Part shown: positions 26,951 through 36,072 of the stretch, piece after piece
How the letters are laid out: every line of letters begins with the position of its first letter
How positions within the stretch are numbered: position 1 is the first letter of the stretch
Source of the DNA: Niallia sp052318935
Lineage (GTDB): Bacteria; Bacillota; Bacilli; Bacillales; Cytobacillaceae
NCBI GenBank assembly: GCA_052318935.1
Contig: JBQRKO010000008.1
Direction: 5' to 3' (one strand)
DNA length: 64,000 nucleotides
The notes under the pieces: model-generated
Told to the model about the DNA's origin: nothing
Seen by the model: only the letters and a program-made list of their open reading frames with translations
The model's database searches: none
Translations under genes and position numbers: made by a program

Positions 26951-28133
26951 TAACGATGCCTTCGATTTGTCCGATTTTTTCCTTTAATCCAGGAATGATA
27001 TCGCCATTTACTTCATTTTCAATATCAATCATCGTATACGCATATCCATCACGGCTTCTGTTCACCATATCAGCAATGTTTAAATTATAGCTTGAAATTG
27101 CAGATGTAAGCTGGCCAACCATGTTTGGAACGTTTTGATGGAAAACTGCCACGCGTTTTTTTCCTGTATATGGAAGATAAACGTTTGGAAAGTTCACTGA
27201 GTTTTTAATATTTCCTGTTTCTAGATAATCCTTTGTTTGACGAGATGCCATAATCGCACAGTTTTCTTCTGATTCTTCTGTAGAAGCTCCTAAATGCGGA
27301 ACTGGAATAGTGTTTTTCATTTTTAACACTTGCTCATTTGGGAAGTCCGTAATATACTTGCCGACTTTTCCACTTTCAATTGCAGCTTCCATATCCTCTT
27401 CATTCACAAGTCCACCACGTGAGAAGTTTAAAATAGTAACGCCATCCTTCATGATGCTAAATGTTCCTTGGTTAAACATTTCTTTTGTATCAGCAGTTAA
27501 CGGAACATGGACCGTAATAAAATCAGAATTAGCAAACAATTCTTCAATTGACATAGCACGCTGAACATTGCGTGACAAGTTCCAAGCTGTATTAACAGAG
27601 ATGAACGGGTCAAACCCAATAACATCCATATCTAAATCAAGAGCAGTATTTGCTACAAGTGCACCGATTGCACCCAACCCGATTACACCTAGCGTTTTCC
27701 CCTTCACTTCATTTCCAACAAATTGTTTTTTTCCTGCTTCTACAAGCTTTGGAATTTCTTCACCTTGATCTGCTATTGTCTTTGTCCAAGCAACACCATC
27801 AAAAAGGTTGCGAGATGAAGCCATTATTGAAGTTAGCACCAATTCTTTTACAGCGTTAGCGTTAGCACCAGGTGTATTAAATACAACAATTCCTTGCTCT
27901 GTGCATTTGTCAACTGGAATATTATTGACACCAGCACCTGCACGCGCGATTGCTTTTAAATTATCGCCAAGTTCAATTGAATGCATGTTAAAGCTACGAA
28001 GAAGAACTGCATCTGGATTTTCGCTATCATTGTCGATCGTATAGTTATCATTATTGAATACTTTAAGCCCGCTTTCGGCAATATTATTTAACGTTTTAAT
28101 AGTTTTTACTTTTTCAGCAATTGTTGATGTCAT
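26934..28133 (-). CDS. serA: D-3-phosphoglycerate dehydrogenase
   Basis: A 399-residue enzyme for the first step of serine synthesis. The NAD-binding Rossmann motif is GVIGLGAIGALVAN, with the catalytic Arg in NFSRGG, Glu following in the NEEDME region, and His in VPHLGASTEESEENCA. A C-terminal ACT domain (about 325-399: VAVFHQNVPNMVGQ, IADMVNRSRDGYAYTMIDIE) suggests serine feedback. It is the short form without the intervening domain of B. subtilis SerA (about 525 residues). The ATG at 28133 follows GAAGAGGAG. A ZTP-type riboswitch lies upstream. Confidence 0.92.
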   Translation of the reverse strand: MTSTIAEKVKTIKTLNNIAESGLKVFNNDNYTIDNDSENPDAVLLRSFNMHSIELGDNLKAIARAGAGVNNIPVDKCTEQGIVVFNTPGANANAVKELVLTSIMASSRNLFDGVAWTKTIADQGEEIPKLVEAGKKQFVGNEVKGKTLGVIGLGAIGALVANTALDLDMDVIGFDPFISVNTAWNLSRNVQRAMSIEELFANSDFITVHVPLTADTKEMFNQGTFSIMKDGVTILNFSRGGLVNEEDMEAAIESGKVGKYITDFPNEQVLKMKNTIPVPHLGASTEESEENCAIMASRQTKDYLETGNIKNSVNFPNVYLPYTGKKRVAVFHQNVPNMVGQLTSAISSYNLNIADMVNRSRDGYAYTMIDIENEVNGDIIPGLKEKIGQIEGIVTTRVI

Positions 28134-28291
28134 TTTAGTTCTCCTCTTCTCATTTATGATCGTTTTTAAATTACTAAATAAATGCATAAGATTTAGGTCC
28201 GGGATCTAGCCACTATTCAACTTTGATGAAATAATCTATCTTTTCCATTAAAAGTAGTATCGACTTAAATATCCCCTCCTAATAAGCAGAA

Positions 28292-28320
28292 AGAGGCAAG
28301 GGATAAAATCCCTTACCTCT
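28292..28320 (-). terminator. Expression-platform hairpin of the ZTP riboswitch
   Basis: AGAGGTAAGGGAT pairs with ATCCCTTGCCTCT (one T/G mismatch) around a TTT loop, right after the aptamer's 3' end. The T run after it is short (TTTCTGCTT), so it is a moderate terminator or switch stem. Confidence 0.65.
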
Positions 28321-28390
28321 GCCCAGGCGAACGGCTACGACACTATGTGCTCCCTCACGGTTATCCGCGTTTCGCCAGTCACACATAGCC
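28320..28390 (-). ncRNA. ZTP (pfl-type) riboswitch upstream of serA
   Basis: The minus strand shows the ZTP consensus blocks in order: GTGTGACTGGCG, then AACCGTGAGGGAGC, then a short linker and CCGTTCGCCTGGGCA. ZTP/ZMP builds up when 10-formyl-tetrahydrofolate runs short. Known targets are purine and one-carbon genes; serA fits because serine is the main one-carbon donor. The aptamer is about 190 bases before the serA ATG. The rest of the 28134-28611 gap shows nothing else clear. Confidence 0.85.
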
Positions 28391-28611
28391 TTTTCAATTA
28401 CCTTAACTTTAACAAATTCCTGAGCATTCTTCAACCTCTATTTAAAGTTTTCCATATTTTTATTTCTTAGGCTAAGTGTTGCAGTTAGAATTTTACTGTT
28501 TGATTATAGCATAACTTAATAGAAGATTACTATGCGAATTAGTAAAGTTATGAATTTACTGATAATCATCATATAAATAGTAGAAAGGACTTAAGATTTT
28601 AGAACAATAGT

Positions 28612-29691
28612 CTATTCCAAATACTTCATTCTATTATAAGCATAAATCATTTTCATCAAAATTAGTGACACGATGACAATAAAAACAATCGCGGCAAAAG
28701 GCAATAACAAAGGATATCCGAAAACATTAATAACTTCAAAATTTTTAAATAAACCACTTACTTTCATTAAACCATAGGAAGTAAAGCAAAGGATTATTTT
28801 TGCAATTTTCGAATATGCATCCAAATCAATCCAGATAAAGTTTATATAAACAAACCCGCTAACAGCAAAAGAAATAAATGCATTTTTAGACAACGATGAA
28901 ACGAGCAGAATAAATAAGCAATAGCTGATCGTTGCAATGAGTTGAATTCCTAGCTGTATAAAATAATATTGCCCCATTGTTAGAGCATAAGGAGATTCAT
29001 AAAACGAATATACATATTGAAGAAGTGATGACCATCCAAAATGACCATTACAGAATTTAATTAAACATAATGCATATAAATGAAAAGTAATACAGACAAT
29101 TGTTGAAAAAATAACCGCTGCTAATATTTTTGCCGTAACGATCTCTTTGCGGCCTTTTTCAGCGCTTAAAATCAGCTGATCCACCCCAGTTGTATTTTCG
29201 ATTGAAAAGATGCCCGCTAAACCGATCGTAATCAGTACAGCTATTAAAATAGCAATCGTTTCCGAATAGTAAATTAAATCCATCAACCCTATATCTTCAT
29301 AATAAACTGGTTGTGAAATGTTCTTTAATAACTCTCTTTCCATTATACTTTTACGATATTCAAATCCTTCCCCTTTAAGCGAAGACAGTTTTTCCTCAAT
29401 CACTTTCGTCCGCTTATCTAAGTTTTGAAGAATTTGGACATTGTTTACCATTTCCCCATAAATTTCTGATGGTATCTGTGATTTTTGTTTATCATTAGCA
29501 GTGCCTGAAACCATTGAAATAACTTCTTCTGGTATAGGTCCTTCATATTGCGCTTTATTAGTTGTTTTGTCTTCAAAAGAAGCATTACTGATAATTCCTA
29601 ATGACAAATATCCAAATAGAAAAATACTCAAAAAATAGATTGGCTTTTGCTGAAATATTTTATATAACTCAAACTTCAATAATTGTTTCAT
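28612..29691 (-). CDS. ABC-2-type permease, orphan
   Basis: A 359-residue membrane protein: an N-terminal cytoplasmic helix and helix 1 (FELYKIFQQKPIYFLSI), a long extracytoplasmic loop of about 120 residues, then five or six helices. This is the layout of ABC-2 exporter permeases. No ATPase gene adjoins it. An ECF-sigma-like fragment overlaps its start, which suggests a deletion removed the genes that once preceded it. Confidence 0.75.
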   Translation of the reverse strand: MKQLLKFELYKIFQQKPIYFLSIFLFGYLSLGIISNASFEDKTTNKAQYEGPIPEEVISMVSGTANDKQKSQIPSEIYGEMVNNVQILQNLDKRTKVIEEKLSSLKGEGFEYRKSIMERELLKNISQPVYYEDIGLMDLIYYSETIAILIAVLITIGLAGIFSIENTTGVDQLILSAEKGRKEIVTAKILAAVIFSTIVCITFHLYALCLIKFCNGHFGWSSLLQYVYSFYESPYALTMGQYYFIQLGIQLIATISYCLFILLVSSLSKNAFISFAVSGFVYINFIWIDLDAYSKIAKIILCFTSYGLMKVSGLFKNFEVINVFGYPLLLPFAAIVFIVIVSLILMKMIYAYNRMKYLE

Positions 29692-29773
29692 ACCATTTCA
29701 TCCTCACCAAAAGATTTATAGCCGTTTCACTGCCATTTTTAATTTCTCTTACTAACTCCTCGTCTGGTATCAT
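29669..29773 (-). pseudogene. Remnant of an ECF sigma factor gene
   Basis: A 34-codon frame starts MIPDEELVREIKNGSETAIN, which matches the start of ECF sigma factors (DEELVREIKxGSExAFxxL), then loses similarity after LLVRM and stops inside the permease start. No region 2 or region 4 remains. It reads like the N-terminal stub left by a deletion. Confidence 0.5.
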
Positions 29774-29957
29774 TGTTCCACCACAATTAATAGAACGAGA
29801 CATGGATATAAAAGGTTTTAAAATCTAGTAGTTTTTTTGAGGTTATTAGCGAACGATGATTTGAAAATAATCATAGGCTTAACAAGCATATCTTTTCTGC
29901 TTTTTCCCTAATTTTGCTAATATGAAAGGTGAATCAAACAAAAGGAGATGCTGCTCT

Positions 29958-30890
29958 GTGACGAAACTTACGAAATTAGGAAAATCAGATTTATATGTAA
30001 ATCCAATTGGTCTTGGGACAAATGCAGTTGGAGGGCATAATTTATATCCTAATTTAAATGAAGAAGAAGGCAAAAACCTTGTACGTACAGCTTTGAACAA
30101 CGGCATAAACTTTTTGGATACAGCTTTTATTTATGGACCAAAGCGTTCAGAAGAATTAATCGGAGAAGTAATCAAGGAAATTGGAAAACGTGAGGATGTT
30201 GTAATCGCTACAAAAGGTGCTCATAAGTTTGTTAATGATCAAGTAGTGTTTGATAACTCTCCTTCCTTCTTAAAGCAATCGGTTGAAGATAGCTTAAAAC
30301 GCCTTCAAACAGACTATATTGATTTGTACTACATCCATTTTCCTGATGAAGCAACACCGAAAGATGAAGCGGTGGGTGCTTTAAAAGAGTTAAAGGATGA
30401 AGGGAAAATTCGATCGATTGGTGTATCCAATTTTTCTTTAGAACAATTAAAAGAAGCAAACAAAGACGGCTATGTTGATGTTATTCAAGGAGAGTATCAT
30501 TTACTTCAGCGAGATGCGGAAAAAGAAATGCTGCCATATACTGCCCAAAATCAAATTTCCTTTATTCCTTACTTTCCACTAGCTTCCGGTTTATTAGCAG
30601 GAAAATACAGCAAAGAAGACACCTTTAATGACTTACGATCAAACATGCCTCATTTCCAAGGGGAAAATTTCATCAAAAACTTAGAAAAAGTCGATCAGCT
30701 GCACCCTATCGCAGAAGCCAAAAATGCAGAAATAGCTCACATCGTTTTAGCATGGTATCTAACGAAAGACTCCATTGATGCCATTATTCCAGGTGCAAAG
30801 CGATCAGAGCAGGTTTTAAATAATCTTCAAACGTTAGAAGTTCAATTATCACCAGAAGATATCAATAAAATTGATCAGATTTTCAAATAA
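29958..30890 (+). CDS. Aldo/keto reductase
   Basis: A 310-residue NADPH-dependent aldo/keto reductase. The catalytic tetrad is visible: Asp in NFLDTA, Tyr in FIYGPKRSEE, Lys in VIATKGAH and His in YYIHFPDE. The cofactor region near the end (IPGAKRSEQVLNN) is also typical. The GTG at 29958 has AAAGGAG ten bases before it, better than the earlier ATG. Stand-alone gene; substrate unknown. Confidence 0.92.
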   Translation: MTKLTKLGKSDLYVNPIGLGTNAVGGHNLYPNLNEEEGKNLVRTALNNGINFLDTAFIYGPKRSEELIGEVIKEIGKREDVVIATKGAHKFVNDQVVFDNSPSFLKQSVEDSLKRLQTDYIDLYYIHFPDEATPKDEAVGALKELKDEGKIRSIGVSNFSLEQLKEANKDGYVDVIQGEYHLLQRDAEKEMLPYTAQNQISFIPYFPLASGLLAGKYSKEDTFNDLRSNMPHFQGENFIKNLEKVDQLHPIAEAKNAEIAHIVLAWYLTKDSIDAIIPGAKRSEQVLNNLQTLEVQLSPEDINKIDQIFK

Positions 30891-30990
30891 AAACGTTGCT
30901 TAAATTTTTGTCAAATAGGTGGGCAACATGATGAATAAGAACTGTCCATAAGTGAACTGCACCCTAATTTTTAGGCAACGTTGAGCCGTA

Positions 30991-31031
30991 CCCCGATTGT
31001 TAGACAAAAAATCTAATAATTGGGGTTTTTT
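30991..31031 (+). terminator. Terminator after the aldo/keto reductase
   Basis: CCCCGATTGTTAGA pairs with TCTAATAATTGGGG around a seven-base loop and is followed by a T run. The left arm and a similar stretch at 30948-30976 resemble the ends of IS3-type elements, so it may derive from an old insertion. Confidence 0.7.
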
Positions 31032-31130
31032 AGGTAAGGTGTAGGAATAGCCGTTTTCTACTTCCATCCGGCGAGTTTCCTTTCTTGTCCGGCGGATTTC
31101 TCCTTTTGTTCAACTTTTAAAGCATAAAAA

Positions 31131-31185
31131 ATAGAGGCTCCCACAAAAGACCGTATAATACGGCTTTTGAGCACCCTCTACTAAG
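31131..31185 (-). terminator. Terminator of the DUF445 gene
   Basis: CAAAAGACCGTAT and ATACGGCTTTTG form a stem around a short loop, with an outer AGAGG/CCTCT pairing. It lies 20 bases beyond the stop codon at 31206. The rest of the gap (31032-31130) shows nothing. Confidence 0.65.
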
Positions 31186-31205
31186 ACTTTTTATTAATTA
31201 TTCTC

Positions 31206-32462
31206 TTACACAATCGCCTTAAAAATAGCTAAGACAATTCCAATTAGAAAACCGCAAATAGCACCATTCACTCGAATCCATTGCAAATCTTTCCCGACGT
31301 TTTGTTCCATTAAATGAATAAGCGTTTCATTATCTAATTTATCGAGATTTTCTTTTACAAGCATACCTATTTTGCTATGATTATTTTCAATAAAATAAGA
31401 GATTTGTGCTTGAATCCAATTTTCCATTCTATCTAATTTTTCAGGATCAGCTTTTATTCCATCTATAAAGTCTCGAATAAATGTAAGCACATGCTTCTCT
31501 ATAAATTCTTTATCTTCTGTTAGCAGAAGCAATTTATTCTGAAACTGTTCCAAGCTTTTTGTAATTTGCTCTGTTGGACTCCAACTGCTTACCATCTCAT
31601 CTTTCCATTCATTTATATCTGCTATCAGCTCTGCTCGATCTTGCACACTTTCCAATTCTTTGTGAACTCGAGCAAGAATCAAATGGCGATATGGATTATC
31701 ACTCTCTTGTAAAAGAGCGATTCTTTTCAGAAAAAATGGTTGAAGCATATTCCCAAGCTTCTCCTCATTAATTAAATTGCTAAACGAATGAAGAGCCATC
31801 TTTAAAAAGCCATCTGCTTTCGTATTGTCCAGCATTTGTTTCGCCATTACCCCAATTTTTCGTTTTGTATCTTCTTTTGCCAGCCACTTTTCCGTCTCCA
31901 CCAATACATAATTCAGCGCTTTTTCGTCCAAATTTCGATTGATCGCTTGATTGACAAGCGACTGTAGAAAGTTCTTTACATCAAACGAAAGAATATGTTT
32001 CTTTAGCTCCTTCTCGATAATTGGTGCAATTTTTTCTGGATTCACATAGCTAATAGCCTGATGAAGCATCGATCCAATCCTTTTATAAAAGCCATCTGAA
32101 TTCAATTCTTTCTCTGCAATTTGCAATAATTTGTCTGTAAATTTTATTTGTTTTAATTTCTTCTGGATGCTTTCTTTTGTCAGCCAATTATTTTCAAGCA
32201 TGGAAATAAGACCGTTGACCAAAGTAGCACGCTTTTTTGGAAGCAATGCAGTGTGTGGAATCGGAATGCCAAAAGGGTGGCGAAAAAGAGCGGTAACAGC
32301 AAACCAATCGGCCAGTCCTCCTACTAGCCCTGCTTCAAATCCTCCTTGTAGCAATCGGCCTATTATTGAATCTTGAAAAGGAATAGTGAGGAGAAACCCA
32401 GCTCCCATTATTCCTAATGAAATTTTTGCAAAGTATCTTGATTTATTCTTTTGTTTTGACAT
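31206..32462 (-). CDS. DUF445 family membrane protein
   Basis: A 418-residue protein with hydrophobic segments near the N terminus (about 15-35) and at the very C terminus, and a long helical, charged middle. The N-terminal block GGFEAGLVGGLADWFAVTALFRHPFGIPIPHTALLP is the DUF445 hallmark (B. subtilis YheB family). Function unknown; members are thought to sit in the envelope. Confidence 0.88.
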   Translation of the reverse strand: MSKQKNKSRYFAKISLGIMGAGFLLTIPFQDSIIGRLLQGGFEAGLVGGLADWFAVTALFRHPFGIPIPHTALLPKKRATLVNGLISMLENNWLTKESIQKKLKQIKFTDKLLQIAEKELNSDGFYKRIGSMLHQAISYVNPEKIAPIIEKELKKHILSFDVKNFLQSLVNQAINRNLDEKALNYVLVETEKWLAKEDTKRKIGVMAKQMLDNTKADGFLKMALHSFSNLINEEKLGNMLQPFFLKRIALLQESDNPYRHLILARVHKELESVQDRAELIADINEWKDEMVSSWSPTEQITKSLEQFQNKLLLLTEDKEFIEKHVLTFIRDFIDGIKADPEKLDRMENWIQAQISYFIENNHSKIGMLVKENLDKLDNETLIHLMEQNVGKDLQWIRVNGAICGFLIGIVLAIFKAIV

Positions 32463-32637
32463 CGTAATTAACTTCCTTCAAATATTAATTTTTTCACTAT
32501 ACTATAGAATAACATTTTTCTTATTTATAGTAAAAACATCCATTATTTTTAATGACATTTATCTTCAATAAATAATTATTTTTTAAATGTGCAACATAGG
32601 TAGTATGGAAATTGGAAGGAATGAAGGAGGAGAGATA

Positions 32638-33894
32638 ATGGAATCAAGTGTAATGAATATTGTTCAACATGAACTATATATGTTGACGATGGTGTTTATT
32701 TTTGGACTTATTGCAATGAAAGCAGCAGAACGTATTCATATTCCTGATGTAGCATTGTTTATGATTGTAGGTATTATTTTAGGCCCAACGGTTTTAAATT
32801 TAATAACAGCACCAATTGAATCAGTTTCTTATCAATTCATTATTGTACTAGGTTCTATCTTAATCCTATTTGAAGGCGGCAGAGCCATTCAAATTTCCAT
32901 TCTTAAAAAAGTATGGTTGACCATATCCCTTTTATCTATAGTAGGTGTAGTTGTTACCGCAATAGTTGTTGCAATTAGTGCCTATTATTTATTAGATCTT
33001 CCACTTTTGTATGCTCTTTTATTAGCATCTGTGATTGCATCTACAGATCCTGCAACTTTAATTCCCGTTTTTAAACAAGTTGCCATTAGGGAAAAAGTAA
33101 GGCAAACGGTAGAAAGCGAATCTGCTTTTAATGATGCAACAGCTTCCATTTTAACTTTTACCTTATTAGGTGTTATTCTTGGACAGACAAAATTATCTTT
33201 ATCTTCTAGTGTATGGAGTTTTTTGCGTGAAGCTGGCGGCGGAATTATTATCGGAATATTAATTGGCTTCATTGGTATATTTCTGACTGCTGAACATAAG
33301 TGGGGATTATTGCAAAAATACAGTTCAATAGTAAGCATTGTTATTGCCATTAGTGCTTATTTGACTGCAGGGGTTATCGAAGCTAGTGGATTTATGGCTA
33401 CTTTTACAGCAGGACTTATTCTAGGGAATCCACAGCTGTTTCGTTTTCAAATTACACAAGAGACTAATTTAACTGTCTCTCGCTTTTCAGAAACATTAAC
33501 TTTACTTCTAAGAACACTTATTTTCATGCTGCTAGGAACCCAAGTAGATTTTAACGTATTAAGTCAATTTTGGATGCAAGGGATACTGATTGTATTTATT
33601 TTTATGTTTGTTGCTAGGCCGCTCACTGTCTTATTGTGTACTTTACCAGACCGAAATGCAAAATGGAGCTGGAAAGAAATTGTCTTTATGTTCTGGGTTC
33701 GTGAAACAGGCGTTATACCAGCTGCTCTTTCTGGAATGATTGTCGCTGCAGGGGTTGACTATGCAAATAAAATTTCTTCTGTTACCTTTATTGCCATACT
33801 TGTAACTATTCTTTTGCAAGCAAGTACAACTAGTTTTGTTGCAAAAAAGCTGGGTATTATTTTAAAATCTCCTATGAAGGGAGCAAGAAATTAA
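32638..33894 (+). CDS. CPA-family cation/proton antiporter
   Basis: A 418-residue antiporter with about 12-13 helices. The ion site motifs are ASTDPATLIPVF and the EEsAFNDA-type SESAFNDATA, as in CPA1 exchangers. AAGGAGG precedes the ATG at 32638. It is followed by KtrB- and KtrA-type K+ uptake genes in the same direction, so K+/H+ or Na+/H+ exchange tied to K+ balance is likely (inference). Confidence 0.87.
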   Translation: MESSVMNIVQHELYMLTMVFIFGLIAMKAAERIHIPDVALFMIVGIILGPTVLNLITAPIESVSYQFIIVLGSILILFEGGRAIQISILKKVWLTISLLSIVGVVVTAIVVAISAYYLLDLPLLYALLLASVIASTDPATLIPVFKQVAIREKVRQTVESESAFNDATASILTFTLLGVILGQTKLSLSSSVWSFLREAGGGIIIGILIGFIGIFLTAEHKWGLLQKYSSIVSIVIAISAYLTAGVIEASGFMATFTAGLILGNPQLFRFQITQETNLTVSRFSETLTLLLRTLIFMLLGTQVDFNVLSQFWMQGILIVFIFMFVARPLTVLLCTLPDRNAKWSWKEIVFMFWVRETGVIPAALSGMIVAAGVDYANKISSVTFIAILVTILLQASTTSFVAKKLGIILKSPMKGARN

Positions 33895-33931
33895 TTGTAT
33901 TTAAAAAATCCATTTAGTTAGGAAGATTAAA

Positions 33932-35263
33932 ATGAAAAAAATGTATTTAGATCCTCCAAAGATACTAGTACTAGGCTTTGCGACAATCATCATTATTGGA
34001 GCTATTCTTTTAACCCTCCCCATTGCTACGGTTGATGGAGAAGGATTATCTTTTTTAGACGCATTATTTACAGCTACATCTGCTACATGTGTAACAGGGC
34101 TTGTTGTAGTAGACACAGGATCTACCTTTACTCGATTTGGACAGGCAACCATTCTGTCCCTTATACAAATTGGCGGACTAGGATTTATGACGTTTGGAAC
34201 ATTAATCGCTTTTCTTTTAGGAAAAAAAATCTCACTAAAAGAAAGATTGCTGCTTCAGGAATCATTAAATAACATTTCAATTGAAGGAATTGTGAGGTTG
34301 GCTAAAAGAATTTTAATTTTTACTGCAGTTATAGAGTTTGTCGGAGGTGTCATCTTATCTTTCCGTTTTGCTCTAGATATGCCGATTGGTAAAGCCATTT
34401 ATTATGGTTTTTTCCATGCTATCTCCAATTTCAACAATGCTGGTTTTGATTTAATGGGAGAGTTTAGAAGTTTAACCCCCTATGTAGATGATCCAATCGT
34501 AACCTTAACTGTTTGTGCTCTTATCACACTTGGGGGCATAGGTTTTATTGTTATGAATGAAATTTATGAATACCGTCAAACCCGTCGTTTTTCTTTACAT
34601 ACGAAAATAGTTTTGATAACTAGCTTATTTCTTACTATTGGTGGGACGCTCCTAATTATGCTGTTAGAGTATTCAAACAGTAAGACCTTGCAGCCTTTAT
34701 CCTATTCTGGGAAAGTACTAGCATCATTTTTTCAATCGGTTACGCCTAGAACAGCAGGCTCTAATACATTGAATATTCCAGACTTGACACAGCCTACTTT
34801 ATTTCTGATCATTTTCCTTATGTTTGTTGGGGCATCTCCAGGTTCGACAGGCGGAGGGATTAAAACAACTACTTTTGCAACATTATTAGGTACAGTACGA
34901 GCACAGATAAAAGGGAAAGAAGATGTTATTTTCTTTCGAAAGCGGATTGCTTTTGACACGATATTTAAAGCCATTACCGTTACTTTTAGTGGCGCATTTT
35001 TGGTTGTAGTCATCACTATGCTGCTGTCTATCACAGAGACTGGAAAAGATTTTTTAATGATTTTATTTGAAGCTACTTCTGCATTTGCCACGGTAGGACT
35101 CTCCATGGGCTTGACCCCTGAGTTGTCTCCTATTGGCCGCATACTTATCATTTTTACGATGTTTGCAGGAAGAGTTGGACCTTTAACAATTGCATTCGCA
35201 ATTACAATGAGACGCAAACCGGATCCTTTCCGTTATCCAAAAGGGAAAATTATGATTGGTTAA
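33932..35263 (+). CDS. ktrB: KtrB/TrkH-type K+ transporter subunit
   Basis: A 443-residue membrane subunit of a Ktr K+ uptake system. All four pore loops are readable: SATCVTGLVVVDT, SNFNNAGFDL, SVTPRTAGSNT and SAFATVGLSMG, each with the selectivity glycine. It pairs with the RCK protein 28 bases downstream. No c-di-AMP riboswitch was seen upstream. The paralogue name (KtrB or KtrD) cannot be decided from the window. Confidence 0.92.
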   Translation: MKKMYLDPPKILVLGFATIIIIGAILLTLPIATVDGEGLSFLDALFTATSATCVTGLVVVDTGSTFTRFGQATILSLIQIGGLGFMTFGTLIAFLLGKKISLKERLLLQESLNNISIEGIVRLAKRILIFTAVIEFVGGVILSFRFALDMPIGKAIYYGFFHAISNFNNAGFDLMGEFRSLTPYVDDPIVTLTVCALITLGGIGFIVMNEIYEYRQTRRFSLHTKIVLITSLFLTIGGTLLIMLLEYSNSKTLQPLSYSGKVLASFFQSVTPRTAGSNTLNIPDLTQPTLFLIIFLMFVGASPGSTGGGIKTTTFATLLGTVRAQIKGKEDVIFFRKRIAFDTIFKAITVTFSGAFLVVVITMLLSITETGKDFLMILFEATSAFATVGLSMGLTPELSPIGRILIIFTMFAGRVGPLTIAFAITMRRKPDPFRYPKGKIMIG

Positions 35264-35291
35264 TTAAAACTTTAAGGAGTGTAAAGATTAT

Positions 35292-35948
35292 ATGCCAGAA
35301 CAACAATATGCTGTCATTGGACTAGGACGTTTTGGGTCCAGCGTTGCTGAAAAATTATTCGAGGCTGGACAACAAGTAATGGGGATTGATATTAAGGAGA
35401 AGCGTGTTGAAGATGCAGGTTCATTGGTTACTCACGGCGTTGTTGCAGACACTACGGAAGAAGAAGCGCTAAAATCTATTGGAATACGAAATTTTGATAC
35501 GGTAATCGTTGCAATTGGAGATGATATGCAAGCAAGTATTTTAACTGTTTTACTCTTAAAGGAATTAGGAGTAAAACAAGTGATCGCAAAAGCGGTGAAT
35601 AAAAAACACGGAAAAGTTTTACAAAAAACAGGAGCTGATTGGATTATATTCCCTGAAAGAGATATGGGTGAACGTGTTGCTCATCAGCTTTTATCTCCAA
35701 ATGTTTTAAATTTTATCGAACTTTCTAGAGATTATCATATTGAAGAAATAAAAGTTCCTTCATTTATGATCGGAAAAAGTTTAAGTGAACTTGATGTGCG
35801 TGCTCAATATAACTTAAGTGTCATTGCCATTGTTAGAAACGGAGATATTATTATCACTCCATCTCCTGAAATAAATATTCAACAATCCGATATTTTGGTC
35901 GTGATCGGGAATACAAAGGATTTAACAGCTTTTTCGAGGCTTGATTAG
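35292..35948 (+). CDS. ktrA: KtrA/KtrC-type regulatory subunit
   Basis: A 218-residue cytoplasmic RCK protein. The N-terminal nucleotide-binding domain begins YAVIGLGRFGSSVAEKLFEAG (described in two halves) with the acidic residue in MGIDIKEKRVED; the C-terminal RCK_C domain covers about 135-218. RCK_C domains of KtrA/KtrC bind c-di-AMP in other Firmicutes. It gates the KtrB channel immediately upstream. Confidence 0.92.
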   Translation: MPEQQYAVIGLGRFGSSVAEKLFEAGQQVMGIDIKEKRVEDAGSLVTHGVVADTTEEEALKSIGIRNFDTVIVAIGDDMQASILTVLLLKELGVKQVIAKAVNKKHGKVLQKTGADWIIFPERDMGERVAHQLLSPNVLNFIELSRDYHIEEIKVPSFMIGKSLSELDVRAQYNLSVIAIVRNGDIIITPSPEINIQQSDILVVIGNTKDLTAFSRLD

Positions 35949-35997
35949 CAATCTGTACTCCTCCTTATTTTTGAACAATTTATGACATCTGCAGAAT

Positions 35998-36013
35998 GGT
36001 GATTTATATCACT
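35998..36013. promoter_or_regulatory. Crp/Fnr-type binding site upstream of hcp
   Basis: TGGTGATTTATATCACTA contains GTGA-N6-TCAC, the dyad recognised by Fnr/Crp proteins. It lies about 60 bases before the hcp start. The obvious regulator is the Crp/Fnr gene convergent with hcp. Confidence 0.65.
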
Positions 36014-36072
36014 ATGCTCGATAAAAATCAAATGTATGCTTATTGTATCAATGAATGAGGGAGAGAAGTAAA

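Noticed and set aside
30931..31030. Insertion sequence
   Set aside because: Two short stretches resemble IS3-type ends, but there is no transposase fragment between or beside them; kept as a terminator.
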